A DNA stretch of 31,617 bases from positions 1-31,617 of the forward strand of contig CAZWCX010000086.1 of NCBI GenBank assembly GCA_964632945.1, in the 5' to 3' direction. Position numbers and translations under genes: made by a program. The notes below the pieces were generated by a model that was not told where the DNA came from, made no database searches, and worked only from the letters and a program-made list of their open reading frames with translations. Shown here in pieces: positions 8,672-15,867 of this stretch. The first letter of the stretch is position 1. Each line of letters opens with the position of its first letter. Source of the stretch: CAZWCX01 sp964632945 (GTDB lineage: Bacteria > Planctomycetota > MHYJ01 > WSZJ01 > CAZWCX01).

Positions 8672-9703
8672 ATGCGAAAATGGACCCTGGCAATCGCACT
8701 CCTGGCCTCGGTGGGATGCCTGGAGCGGCGCGAAACGATCCAGGTGCGCGACGACGGCTCCGTCCGGCTCGAAGTTCGAATCGAGGGCGACCGACCGGAC
8801 CTGAACGACGGGGACGCCCTGCCGACCGCGCAGACCGGCTGGACCGTGACGGAGTCGGCCGCGGTCGACGAAAAGGGCAACGAGAAGGTGACGAGAATCG
8901 CCACGCGGGAACTCGCGGTCGGCGCCCCATTCCCTTCGTCTCACGCCGCCGACCGGCACGAGGAGGCCGGGGCTGCCCTGCTCTTCCCCACCGAGGTGGT
9001 CACGGACCCCCGCGAGGACGGGACGTACTATCATTTCCGTCGGACGTACGTGCGGCGGGCCTGGTGGACGCTGGAATTCCTGCGTCAGGAACTGTTCGAG
9101 ACCGACGACCTCAAGGCGATTCTGGCCAAGGACCCCCACACGCTGACCGCCGACGAACGCGCGCGCCTCGTGAGCACGTTCCAGGAGTACGGGGCGCGGG
9201 AACTCGGGGTCATGATGCAGGAGGCGGAACGCAGGATGCCGGCGCCACTGCCGCAACTGGCCTTCTTGAAGGGGAGAGCGGCGGGACAGGCGGTCATGCG
9301 CGACCAGGCGCTGGCCGAGCGCGTGATCGGGTCGCTGACCGGCGGGCAGAAGGTCGACCTGGCGCCGCTGGTCGAAGAGGTGCGGCAGCGGTCCTGGGCG
9401 GCGATGGAGGCGGCCCTCCGCGAGGCGGGGGCGACCGCGGATCGCATCGACGGGTTGCGGGTACAATGGGAGAAGGTGCGCGCAGCCTGGGAGATCACCT
9501 CCGACCTGTCCGACGAGTCCTGGGTCGTGACGGTGGAGTTGCCCGGGCGGATCGTCGGCCACAACTCGGATCTTGCCGTGGACCCCGCCCGGCCGGCGGG
9601 GACCGTGGAGTGGCGATTCCCGGGAAAGGCCCTCTTCGACCGCGACCAGATCCTGCGGGCGACGTCGTTCGTGCCTGGGCGGGGTTCGGGAGGCAAGCGA
9701 TGA
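8672..9703 (+). CDS. Putative lipoprotein, first gene of an ECF sigma operon
   Basis: Protein of 343 aa. The start at 8672 has AAGGAGG (8659-8665) 6 nt upstream, the clearest ribosome site in this part of the window. The N-terminus MRKWTLAIALLASVGC is a short signal peptide ending in a cysteine at residue 16. As a lipobox it is imperfect (Ser at -3). The rest is hydrophilic with no domain I recognise: a beta-like N-terminal part and a helical, charged middle. The 4-nt overlap with the sigma gene (ATGA at 9700) suggests translational coupling. It could be the envelope component whose state the sigma/anti-sigma pair monitors, but that is inference. Confidence 0.75.
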   Translation: MRKWTLAIALLASVGCLERRETIQVRDDGSVRLEVRIEGDRPDLNDGDALPTAQTGWTVTESAAVDEKGNEKVTRIATRELAVGAPFPSSHAADRHEEAGAALLFPTEVVTDPREDGTYYHFRRTYVRRAWWTLEFLRQELFETDDLKAILAKDPHTLTADERARLVSTFQEYGARELGVMMQEAERRMPAPLPQLAFLKGRAAGQAVMRDQALAERVIGSLTGGQKVDLAPLVEEVRQRSWAAMEAALREAGATADRIDGLRVQWEKVRAAWEITSDLSDESWVVTVELPGRIVGHNSDLAVDPARPAGTVEWRFPGKALFDRDQILRATSFVPGRGSGGKR

Positions 9704-10197
9704 GTCCGGACCCGGTCGCGGACGCCGACCTCGAGGGGATGCGGGCGCAGATCTACCGGTGGGCGCATCGAATCCTGCGGCACCACGACGACGCCCTGGA
9801 CGCCACGCAGCATGTGCTGATGCGGGCGCTGGCCCCGGGCGAATCGGGAATCGCAGGCGCCCGGCGCCCGCCGGCGTGGCTGCGGCGCGTGACCATCAAC
9901 CACTGCATCGACCTGTTGCGCAGCCGACGTCCGGCCGGTCCGGGGCTGGAGGGAATTCCCGACGTGGCCGCCGAACCGCCGGAAGCGCCCGAACGACGCC
10001 GGCGGATCGCCCGGGCCCTGGAGGCCCTGACGCCCCCGCAGCGCGCCGTGCTGACCGCGAAGGTGTACGACCGGGAGACGTTCGCCGAGATTGCCCGGAC
10101 CCAGGGGATCTCGGTGCCCACGGCCAAGACCCACTACCTGCGGGCGCTGCGACGCCTGCGTGACCTGCTCGGCTCCGCGGAGGGAAACCTGCCATGA
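9700..10197 (+). CDS. ECF-type RNA polymerase sigma factor
   Basis: Protein of 165 aa. Region 2 (~14-78) holds IYRWAHRILRHHDDALDATQ and later WLRRVTINHCIDLLRSRRP, the standard ECF core-binding and -10-reading segment. Region 4 (~100-155) has LEALTPPQRAVLTAKVYD, then FAEIARTQGISVPTAKTHYL, the helix-turn-helix that reads the -35 box. There is no region 1 or 3, as expected for ECF factors. It overlaps the lipoprotein upstream and the anti-sigma gene downstream by 4 nt each. It should be held inactive by the downstream zinc-finger protein and direct an unknown envelope regulon, probably including its own operon. Confidence 0.93.
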   Translation: MSPDPVADADLEGMRAQIYRWAHRILRHHDDALDATQHVLMRALAPGESGIAGARRPPAWLRRVTINHCIDLLRSRRPAGPGLEGIPDVAAEPPEAPERRRRIARALEALTPPQRAVLTAKVYDRETFAEIARTQGISVPTAKTHYLRALRRLRDLLGSAEGNLP

Positions 10198-10637
10198 ACT
10201 GCCGGGAACTCGAAGACCTGCTGGCCGATTACCTCGGCGAGGAGTTGGGCGGATCCGACCGCGCGCGGGTGGAATCGCACCTCACGGAGTGCGACGCCTG
10301 TCGTGCGGAGGTCGACAGCCTGCGGGGCGGATTGGCGGCCCTGCAGGAGTCGCCCGACGTGGGCGCGGACGAAGCGTCGCGACGGACCGCGGACCTGGAG
10401 GTCCGCAGACGCTCGGGGCGCATGGCGCGCCTGGCCTGGACGGTCGGCGGCGCGGCGGCCGCCTTGCTGGTGGGTCTGGCGATCGGGTGGCGCCTCGGGC
10501 TGACCCAGGTCCATCCCGTCCCCGCGCCCGACCGGCCGGCTCTTCACATGGAACCCGGCATCCACCCGGCCTGGCGGCAGGCGATCGCCCACGCCTTCGG
10601 GGGCGGCGGCCCGAAGGAGGCGCCTTCCCGGCGCTAG
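10194..10637 (+). CDS. Membrane-anchored zinc-finger anti-sigma factor
   Basis: Protein of 147 aa with the zf-HC2/ZAS motif: C3, then H29-x3-C33-x2-C36. One membrane segment lies at ~80-100 (VGGAAAALLVGLAIGWRLG), followed by a short ~45-residue outer tail. The cytoplasmic N-terminal zinc domain of such proteins binds and silences the cognate ECF sigma factor. Release follows regulated cleavage or redox change. The gene starts in the ATGA overlap with the sigma gene, as is typical of cognate pairs. The small outer domain leaves room for the neighbouring lipoprotein to act as sensor, which is inference. Confidence 0.9.
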   Translation: MNCRELEDLLADYLGEELGGSDRARVESHLTECDACRAEVDSLRGGLAALQESPDVGADEASRRTADLEVRRRSGRMARLAWTVGGAAAALLVGLAIGWRLGLTQVHPVPAPDRPALHMEPGIHPAWRQAIAHAFGGGGPKEAPSRR

Positions 10638-10762
10638 CGGCGCCGCGGCGCCCCCCCGGCTCCGGGGTCCCCTTCCGCCAGCGAGGGCCGGGGCCCTGCG
10701 GGCGAGGCTCGCGGGGCGGCCCCGTTGGGCCCCGGTCGAAAGGTCCCGGAGGGAACGCCGCG
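10638..10762. other. Convergent intergenic region with GC-rich inverted repeats
   Basis: This 125-nt gap separates the ends of the anti-sigma gene (+) and the DUF1501 gene (-). It opens with the perfect 14-nt palindrome GGCGCCGCGGCGCC (10639-10652). Further G/C runs (~10686-10735) can form alternative stems. No T-run follows any stem on either strand, so these are not classical intrinsic terminators, although they could slow or stop transcription from both sides. Confidence 0.35.
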
Positions 10763-11947
10763 TCAGCCGAGGAGCGCCAGCTTTTCGAACGGACCGCCCA
10801 GGATGCGGGCGGGATCGGTGCCCATCCAGTCGGCCAGCACGGAGGCGTACACGCGGCGGAAATCCGTGGTCATCTTCAGGTCGCCGTCGACCAGGTCGGT
10901 AAGACTGGGCGGCGCGCCGTGGAAGCCTCCCTTGACCCGAGTTCCCCACAGGAACATCGGCCCGGCCACGCCATGATCGGTCCCGCCGCTCGCATTCTCC
11001 TGTACGCGGCGGCCGAATTCCGAGAAGACGAGGGTCAGCACCCGTCCGGCGTGCCCCTGGGCGGCGAGGTCCCGCTGGAACGCCGCCAGGCCGTCGCCCA
11101 GTTCGCGCATCAGACCGTCATGGGTGTTCTGCTGGCGCACGTGCGTGTCGAACCCGCCCAGCGTGACGTAGTAGACCTTGGTTTTCAGGCCGCCGTGGAT
11201 CAGGGCCGCCACCGTGCCGAGGTCGCGGGCCAGCCGTCCCTGCGGATACTCGACCTTCGGCCGGTATCCCTTCGCCGCGCGTCGTACGTCGGCGGAGGAA
11301 CCGCGGGCGGACGCGGCGGTGCGATGGAGCCAGGAGAGCGTGGACTCGTCCTCGCGGGCCGCGTTCGAGCGGTCGAAGAAGCCGACATCCTCCTTGCGCC
11401 CTTTCCATTCATAACTCTCCGGCTGCTGGAAGGAAACCGGCTTGATGCGCCGGGATTGCAGCGCATACGGGAGCGCGTTGCCGACGCTGACGACGAGGTT
11501 GGGATCTTCCCCCTCGGCGCAGGTCGCATCCATCGCCCGCCCGAGCCATCCGGTGTCGCTCCCGCGCCCGCGCAGGTCGGCGGTATGCCAGACGTCCATC
11601 GACTCGAAGTGGGAGCGGTTGGGGTTGGGGTAGCTCGCCCCCTGCACGACGGCGAGCGCGCCCTCGCGGAAGGCCGGCTCCCAGGCCGCCAGGTTGGGAT
11701 GGAAGCCGAAGGCGTCGTCGAGCCGAACCGGGCCCTGGACGGCCAGGGTCTTGCGGGCGCGGCGGTAGGCGTCGTCGGCGTACGGAACGACGGTCGACAG
11801 GCCGTCGTTCCCGCCCGACAGCTGGACGACCACGAGGATGCGGTCCGGGTTCCCCCATTCCGCGAAGAGCGAACGCGGGCGACCCAGGACGAAGGGGACG
11901 GCGGCGGCCACGGCCACCTGCAGGAAGGATCGGCGGTTCAGGCTCAT
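10763..11947 (-). CDS. DUF1501 protein, Tat-exported, sulfatase/alkaline-phosphatase-like fold
   Basis: Protein of 394 aa. The start at 11947 sits in a 4-nt overlap (ATGA) with the stop of the DUF1800 gene. NRRSFLQVAVAAAVPFVLG at the N-terminus is a twin-arginine signal. Family landmarks are VVVQLSGGNDGLSTVVPY, LGGFDTHVRQQNTH, and VFSEFGRRVQENASGGTDHG. The Asp and His residues in these resemble the metal sites of alkaline-phosphatase-superfamily enzymes. DUF1501 and DUF1800 genes occur side by side in many planctomycetes, acidobacteria and myxobacteria, which fits this arrangement. No substrate is established as far as I know. The protein should act outside the cytoplasmic membrane. Confidence 0.92.
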   Translation of the reverse strand: MSLNRRSFLQVAVAAAVPFVLGRPRSLFAEWGNPDRILVVVQLSGGNDGLSTVVPYADDAYRRARKTLAVQGPVRLDDAFGFHPNLAAWEPAFREGALAVVQGASYPNPNRSHFESMDVWHTADLRGRGSDTGWLGRAMDATCAEGEDPNLVVSVGNALPYALQSRRIKPVSFQQPESYEWKGRKEDVGFFDRSNAAREDESTLSWLHRTAASARGSSADVRRAAKGYRPKVEYPQGRLARDLGTVAALIHGGLKTKVYYVTLGGFDTHVRQQNTHDGLMRELGDGLAAFQRDLAAQGHAGRVLTLVFSEFGRRVQENASGGTDHGVAGPMFLWGTRVKGGFHGAPPSLTDLVDGDLKMTTDFRRVYASVLADWMGTDPARILGGPFEKLALLG

Positions 11948-13617
11948 GACAGCTGGAACTCCGGACTGCTGACGATCAGTTGCAACACCCCGTGCAGGCG
12001 CGCCGCGTCGATCGGCGCGGCGTTCAGGTACTCGATCAAGGTCTCGCGCAGCTCGTTTCCCGGGGGGACGGCGAGGAAACGGGCGCACAGCCGGTCGACG
12101 ATTTCCGCCGCGCCGGAGCAGCCGGCGACGGCCTTGGCGACGTCGAAGCCGCCCTTTCGGTGCCGTCCCGAGCGGGCCGCCTGCTGCAGGCGGGTCTGCT
12201 CGCGCTCCGGGTCTTCGTCCCCGGAGGCCTCCAGGTCCGGGTCCATCGCCTCCTGCTCCGCGGGCGTGAATCGCGGCTTGGAGCGGGCCGGGAGCGAGCG
12301 CAGGCGCCGGCGGATCTCGTCCGGGTGCGCGACGATGGTGGCCGCGACGTTGTAGCGCTGGAGGAGCAGGGACGTGGTGATCCAGTCGCGGCCGCCCGGC
12401 CACCCCTTCACGTTGGGCGGTTCGAAGAGCGACTGTCCCATCGAGTCGGCGGCTCGAACCAGCATCGGTGCGATCCCGACCGCCTCGCGGACCCCCATCG
12501 CACGCAGGAGGGAGGCGACCAGGACCACCGGGGCCTTCACCTGGGACCCCACCGATCGCGCGGAGTAGAACTCCTGTGAGCGGAAGAGGCGCTTGAGGAG
12601 CGGCCTGATCTCGTATCCGGAATCGCGCAGGGTCGACGCGAGTCCGCGCACGACCTCCGCGGACGGAGCGTCGTGGGCAAAGTATCGGAAGATCTTGCCC
12701 GCGAGGTACTCGGCGGCGACCGGTTGCTCGAGCACGATGTCGATCACGTCATCGCCGTCGAAGTGGCCGGTGCGGCCCAGAAAGGTCTTGGCACCGCGGT
12801 CGTGCCGGGCCCGAACGTCGGCGAATTCCCCGTCGACCAGCGTCCATCCCGTCAGGGCGCGGGCCGCTTCCTTGATGTCGTTCTCCGTGTAGTGTCCCAC
12901 CCCGAGCGTGAACAGCTCCAGGAGTTCGCGGGCGAAGTTTTCGTTGGGATGCTCCTTCCGGTTGACGCGGTTGTCGAGGTACTCGAGCATGGCCGGATCG
13001 CGGGCGATCGCGCGGACCAGGGCGCCGAAGTTCCCGGTCGCGTGGGTGCGCAGGAGGCGGTTCTGGAGCAACATGTGATGGGAGTTGCGGACGTCGCGAT
13101 AGCCCGAGCAGAAGTGGCCGTGCCAGAAGAGCGTCATGCGTTCCTCCAGCGGCCGGGGCGAAGCGATCAGTCGCGCCATCCACCAGGCCCGCAACCGCTG
13201 GAACTGCAGTTGATCCTCGCGGCGCAGTTTCTTCTGCCGTTCGTTGCGCTCCTCGGCCGTGAGGTCGCGGGGATTGCGGTCCCCGAGCTCGGCGCGCATT
13301 TCGGCGCGTCGATCTTCCGGGGCGACCGACTCGAACGGAGGCAGCGGATCCTCGATCGAGGCGTAGTCGACGAGGTGATCGACTGCGCCCGTGAGGCCGA
13401 GCTTCCACAACCGGTCGATCGCCGCCGGATCGCCGTCGAATCCGGCGCGCCGAAGCAGGTGGGCCGCGGCGTCGCGGGTGAACCCGTCCGCGGGCAGCTC
13501 CTCGAGGCCGGAGAACGCCGGGCCGCCGGGGTCGCCCGTCGCCGGCGAGGGAAAGGCGAGCGCCACGGCGAGCCCGAAGGCGGCGGCCGCCCGAGGGACG
13601 AATCGGTGTCGGGTCAT
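11944..13617 (-). CDS. DUF1800 protein, exported partner of DUF1501
   Basis: Protein of 557 aa from the ATG at 13617. The frame is open 76 codons further upstream, but only this start yields a signal peptide (RAAAAFGLAVALAFPSPATG). Family signatures are HLLRRAGFDG; WWMARLIASPRPLEERMTLF with WHGHF directly after; NENFARELLELFTLGVGHY; and ARALTGWT. A weak GGAG lies ~11 nt before the start. It is the first gene of the two-gene operon with DUF1501, and the two products probably act together outside the cell membrane. The biochemical role is not established. An insert of ~60 charged residues near the C-terminus (around RFTPAEQEAMDPDLEASGDE) may be lineage-specific. Confidence 0.9.
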   Translation of the reverse strand: MTRHRFVPRAAAAFGLAVALAFPSPATGDPGGPAFSGLEELPADGFTRDAAAHLLRRAGFDGDPAAIDRLWKLGLTGAVDHLVDYASIEDPLPPFESVAPEDRRAEMRAELGDRNPRDLTAEERNERQKKLRREDQLQFQRLRAWWMARLIASPRPLEERMTLFWHGHFCSGYRDVRNSHHMLLQNRLLRTHATGNFGALVRAIARDPAMLEYLDNRVNRKEHPNENFARELLELFTLGVGHYTENDIKEAARALTGWTLVDGEFADVRARHDRGAKTFLGRTGHFDGDDVIDIVLEQPVAAEYLAGKIFRYFAHDAPSAEVVRGLASTLRDSGYEIRPLLKRLFRSQEFYSARSVGSQVKAPVVLVASLLRAMGVREAVGIAPMLVRAADSMGQSLFEPPNVKGWPGGRDWITTSLLLQRYNVAATIVAHPDEIRRRLRSLPARSKPRFTPAEQEAMDPDLEASGDEDPEREQTRLQQAARSGRHRKGGFDVAKAVAGCSGAAEIVDRLCARFLAVPPGNELRETLIEYLNAAPIDAARLHGVLQLIVSSPEFQLS

Positions 13618-13756
13618 GATCGGTTCCACTCCAGACGGGGGAAGGCGGGGCCCGCGCCCCACGCGCATGGGCAAACCCGGGTCGACCGTGCGGGTTTCGC
13701 GGGATCGGCGCCGGAAAAATTCCGCACCGGCCCGATGGAAGCAGATAACCATGTTT

Positions 13757-13762
13757 GTTATA
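13757..13762 (-). promoter_or_regulatory. Possible -10 box for the DUF1800-DUF1501 operon
   Basis: On the minus strand this reads TATAAC, inside the only AT-rich patch (13745-13766) of the divergent intergenic region. It would give a leader of ~130 nt. No good -35 box is visible at the right distance, so confidence is low. Confidence 0.25.
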
Positions 13763-13886
13763 TTTGCGCCGCGGACGGCGGGGGCGACGGGGAAAACTTT
13801 TCGGTTCGGCGCGACCGCGCGCGCCGAACGCCGGGTCCCGGTCATTCGGGCCCGACCGCAGGGCGCGCCTCCCGTGCACTCGGACC

Positions 13887-13916
13887 TTGCCCGGCGACGT
13901 CGGGATAGTGCATAAG
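13887..13916 (+). promoter_or_regulatory. Possible promoter for the DUF1223 gene
   Basis: TTGCCC (13887-13892) and CATAAG (13911-13916) are 18 nt apart, and each matches four of six consensus bases. Transcription would start ~27 nt before the ATG at 13950. The site sits just upstream of the GGGAG ribosome site (13940-13944). Confidence 0.3.
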
Positions 13917-13949
13917 GTAGAGAGTTCCGCTCTTTTCCCGGGAGTGCCC

Positions 13950-14735
13950 ATGCGCGCCGCCGCGACCTTGATCCTGGCCCTCGCGTTCCCCCTGGGGGTC
14001 CCCGCCCATGCGGAGGACGCCGCCACCGACCGCCACCGCGTGCTCCTCGAGCTGTTCACCTCGCAGGGGTGAAGCTCGTGCCCGCCCGCCGAGGAGTTCC
14101 TCGGCAAACTCGATGACCCCTCGCTGGCGGACCGCGCGGTCGTGCTGAGCTGGCATGTGGAGTACTGGGACTACCTGGGCTGGCGCGACCCGTTTGCGCA
14201 TCCCGCCCACACCGACCGACAGAAGCGCTACGCGCGCGCCCTCGGGGCGGGCGGCCTGGTCACGCCCCAGATTCTGGTCGCCAACGCCGACGCGCGGGGA
14301 CGCAAGATCGCCGACCTCCTCTCCGCCGAGTCCGCCAAGCCCCCTCGACTCGCCATCGACGGCGCCGCCCGGGCGACCGACGGCAAGGTGGAGCTCGAAG
14401 TGCGGCTGCGACGCCTCGACCCCTCCCTCGAGCTGGCCTCGACCGTGCGGCTCCGTCCCGTCCTCTACCAGCGCAAGGCGGTCACCTCCTGCGGCGCCGG
14501 CGAGAACAAGGGGGCAACGCTGGTGGAGCACTACGTCGTCCGGCAGGCCCTCGACGGGGCGGATCCGACCCCGGCCCTGGCGGATGCCGGGACGCGTTTC
14601 CACTTCGTGCTGCCGGCCGATCTGAAGGGCGGCGACGCCGGCGTGGCGGTCCTGGTCGAGGACGAGGCCACGATGAAGACCTTGGAGTGCCGCGCCTTCC
14701 CCGTCCAGGAGGGGGACGAGGGTGCCACGCGGTGA
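13950..14735 (+). CDS. DUF1223 thioredoxin-fold protein with in-frame TGA, probable selenoprotein (UxxC)
   Basis: The frame runs from ATG 13950 to TGA 14733-14735, 261 residues if TGA 14070-14072 (codon 41) is read through. Before the TGA the protein has a signal peptide (MRAAATLILALAFPLGVPAH) and then RVLLELFTSQG. After it comes SSCPPAEEFL, later VLSWHVEYWDYLGWRDPFAH and GENKGATLVEHYVVR. DUF1223 proteins normally read ELFTSQGCSSCPPA, so the TGA replaces exactly the first Cys of the CxxC redox motif. Sequence on both sides is intact family sequence in one frame. A hairpin fitting a bacterial SECIS follows at 14088-14105. I therefore read residue 41 as selenocysteine, giving a U-S-S-C exported oxidoreductase-like site. 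The alternative is a TGC/TGT-to-TGA mutation or a base-call error. GGGAG lies 5 nt before the start. Confidence 0.75.
14088..14105 (+). promoter_or_regulatory. Candidate bacterial SECIS hairpin for TGA 14070
   Basis: GCCGAGG (14088-14094), loop AGTT (14095-14098) and CCTCGGC (14099-14105) form a perfect 7-bp stem. The loop is 4 nt with G as its second base, and it starts 22 nt after the TGA. Bacterial SECIS elements are known as short stems just downstream of the UGA, with a small loop carrying a G near its 5' side, roughly 16-37 nt from the UGA. The match is good. The stem also encodes the family's PPAEEFLG segment, and GC-rich DNA makes chance stems common. Confidence 0.6.
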
Positions 14736-14749
14736 CGGCGCGAAGGGAC

Positions 14750-14770
14750 TTTGTCAAACGCGTTTACAAA
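14750..14770. promoter_or_regulatory. Inverted repeat upstream of the Tad/PP2C block, possible operator
   Basis: TTTGT-C-AAACGCGTTT-ACAAA: the central AAACGCGTTT is a perfect palindrome, and TTTGT/ACAAA pair outside it with one unpaired C. It lies 15 nt after the DUF1223 stop and ~110 nt before the phosphatase gene. It has no T-run to act as a terminator, so a protein-binding site is more likely. Confidence 0.35.
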
Positions 14771-14824
14771 TCCGCCCCTCCCCGGAAACCTCTTGAAGTT
14801 ACAAGTCAATTTATTTCATTAGGT

Positions 14825-14830
14825 TATGAT
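14825..14830 (+). promoter_or_regulatory. Probable -10 box for the PP2C-Tad operon
   Basis: TATGAT matches the -10 consensus at five of six bases. It lies in a distinctly AT-rich stretch (about 14791-14830), unlike the GC-rich surroundings, and ~50 nt before the phosphatase start. No clear -35 box stands 17 nt upstream; TTACAA at 14799 is 20 nt away. This is the only strong promoter-like patch before the whole Tad block, since later gaps are short and GC-rich. Confidence 0.45.
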
Positions 14831-14878
14831 GTAGCCGCAGATTTCTCCGGCGGCACTGGATTTGCGAGATCAGGAGCG

Positions 14879-15616
14879 ATGGGCTCGCACGCTTCGCGCG
14901 CCGTGACCTGCGCGGGATGTTCGGACGTGGGGGGACGCAACGTCAACGACGACGCGTTCTTTCACTCGGACCTCGACGGGTTGTGTGTGGTCGCCGATGG
15001 GATCGGCAGCCACCACGGCGAGGGAGTGGCGAGCCGGCTGGCGGTATCCACCTTCGTCGAGGCGTTCGAGAGCGTCCCGGGAGATGCCGACCGGTATCGA
15101 GTGGCGGCGGCCCTGCAGCGGATCTTCGCGGAGGTGAACCACAATCTATACCAGCGGTTTCTGGCGCGCGACCCGACGTTGCGGCTGGGGACGACGCTGG
15201 CGGTGCTCGTGTGGCGACCCGACGGGGTGGTGACCGGGCACGTGGGGGATTCCCGGATCTACCGGGTCCGCGACGGCGCGATCGAGCTGCTGACCCGCGA
15301 TCATACGTTCGAACGGGAGCGGACGGAGAGCGAGCGGCGCCCGAACGCGGCGAACGCGCCGAAGAAGTTCCTCACGCGCGCGATCGGGACCACGCCGGAT
15401 CCGTTGGTGGACGTGCAGATGCGCGAGGGACGTCCGGGCGACTGGTACGTGCTCTGCTCCGACGGCCTGACCGACGTGGCGCGCGAGGGGGACATCCTGG
15501 CGGCCTGCCGGTCCGAGCCGAATGCGGAGCGGGTGGCCGGGGCCCTGGTGGGGCTTGCGTTGGCGCGGCGAACACGAGACAATGTGACGGTCCTGGCCCT
15601 GCACGTGGAGTGCTGA
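14879..15616 (+). CDS. PP2C-family Ser/Thr protein phosphatase
   Basis: Protein of 245 aa, the size of bacterial PrpC/Stp-type phosphatases without extra domains. PP2C motifs appear in order: GGRNVNDDAF (18-27), VVADGIGSHHGEGVAS (37-52), GTTLAV, GHVGDSRIYRVRDG, LLTRDHT, CSDGLTD and RDNVTVL near the end. The Asp residues in these bind the two catalytic metal ions. It should dephosphorylate Ser/Thr phosphoproteins in the cytoplasm. The start at 14879 has GGAG only 2-3 nt upstream, so the exact start is uncertain. It is the first gene of the Tad block and lies 22 nt before the pilin gene. With FHA domains encoded further along, it probably counteracts a Hanks-type kinase, which is not in the window. 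Confidence 0.93.
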   Translation: MGSHASRAVTCAGCSDVGGRNVNDDAFFHSDLDGLCVVADGIGSHHGEGVASRLAVSTFVEAFESVPGDADRYRVAAALQRIFAEVNHNLYQRFLARDPTLRLGTTLAVLVWRPDGVVTGHVGDSRIYRVRDGAIELLTRDHTFERERTESERRPNAANAPKKFLTRAIGTTPDPLVDVQMREGRPGDWYVLCSDGLTDVAREGDILAACRSEPNAERVAGALVGLALARRTRDNVTVLALHVEC

Positions 15617-15638
15617 CCGGGGTTCGAGGAAGACACGG

Positions 15639-15806
15639 ATGCGCGAGCGGCGGCGACACGCGGAAGGCGGACAGGCCCTGGCGGAGTACGTGATCCTGAC
15701 CGCCTTCGTGGTGATCGGGCTGCTGCTCGTCCTGACGGAGTTCGAGGAAGTCTTGATCCGGCTCTACCAGAACGCGGTGAGCCTGGTCTTCAGCACCTTC
15801 CCCTAG
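15639..15806 (+). CDS. flp: Flp-type IVb pilin (55 aa)
   Basis: A short gene encoding MRERRRHAEGGQALAEY followed by a hydrophobic helix (VILTAFVVIGLLLVL) and an amphipathic tail ending STFP. The motif G11/QALAEY matches the Flp prepilin processing site G/XXXXEY, with E at +5 and Y at +6 after cleavage. Leader and length are those of Flp pilins. GAGGA lies 8 nt before the ATG at 15639. The gene sits between the phosphatase and the prepilin peptidase, the usual place for the pilin next to its peptidase. After cleavage and methylation by the peptidase the product would polymerise into the Tad pilus. The acidic stretch TEFEEV after the helix differs from common Flp sequences. Confidence 0.8.
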   Translation: MRERRRHAEGGQALAEYVILTAFVVIGLLLVLTEFEEVLIRLYQNAVSLVFSTFP

Positions 15807-15867
15807 GCGCGGCGGGAGTCGGGCGGGGGAAGGACCAGGGGCGACGATCGACGGGGGCGCAGCGGAC

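Noticed and set aside
10639..10652. Palindrome GGCGCCGCGGCGCC as an intrinsic terminator
   Set aside because: No T-run follows on either strand. It is listed only as a GC-rich inverted repeat.
13618..13845. Earlier start for the DUF1800 protein, adding 76 residues
   Set aside because: The added residues are Arg-rich without pattern and would bury the signal peptide that starts at 13617.
14142..14735. DUF1223 gene as a shorter protein starting after the TGA
   Set aside because: It would lack the signal peptide and the whole redox motif, and the sequence between the TGA and this ATG is still conserved family sequence in the same frame.
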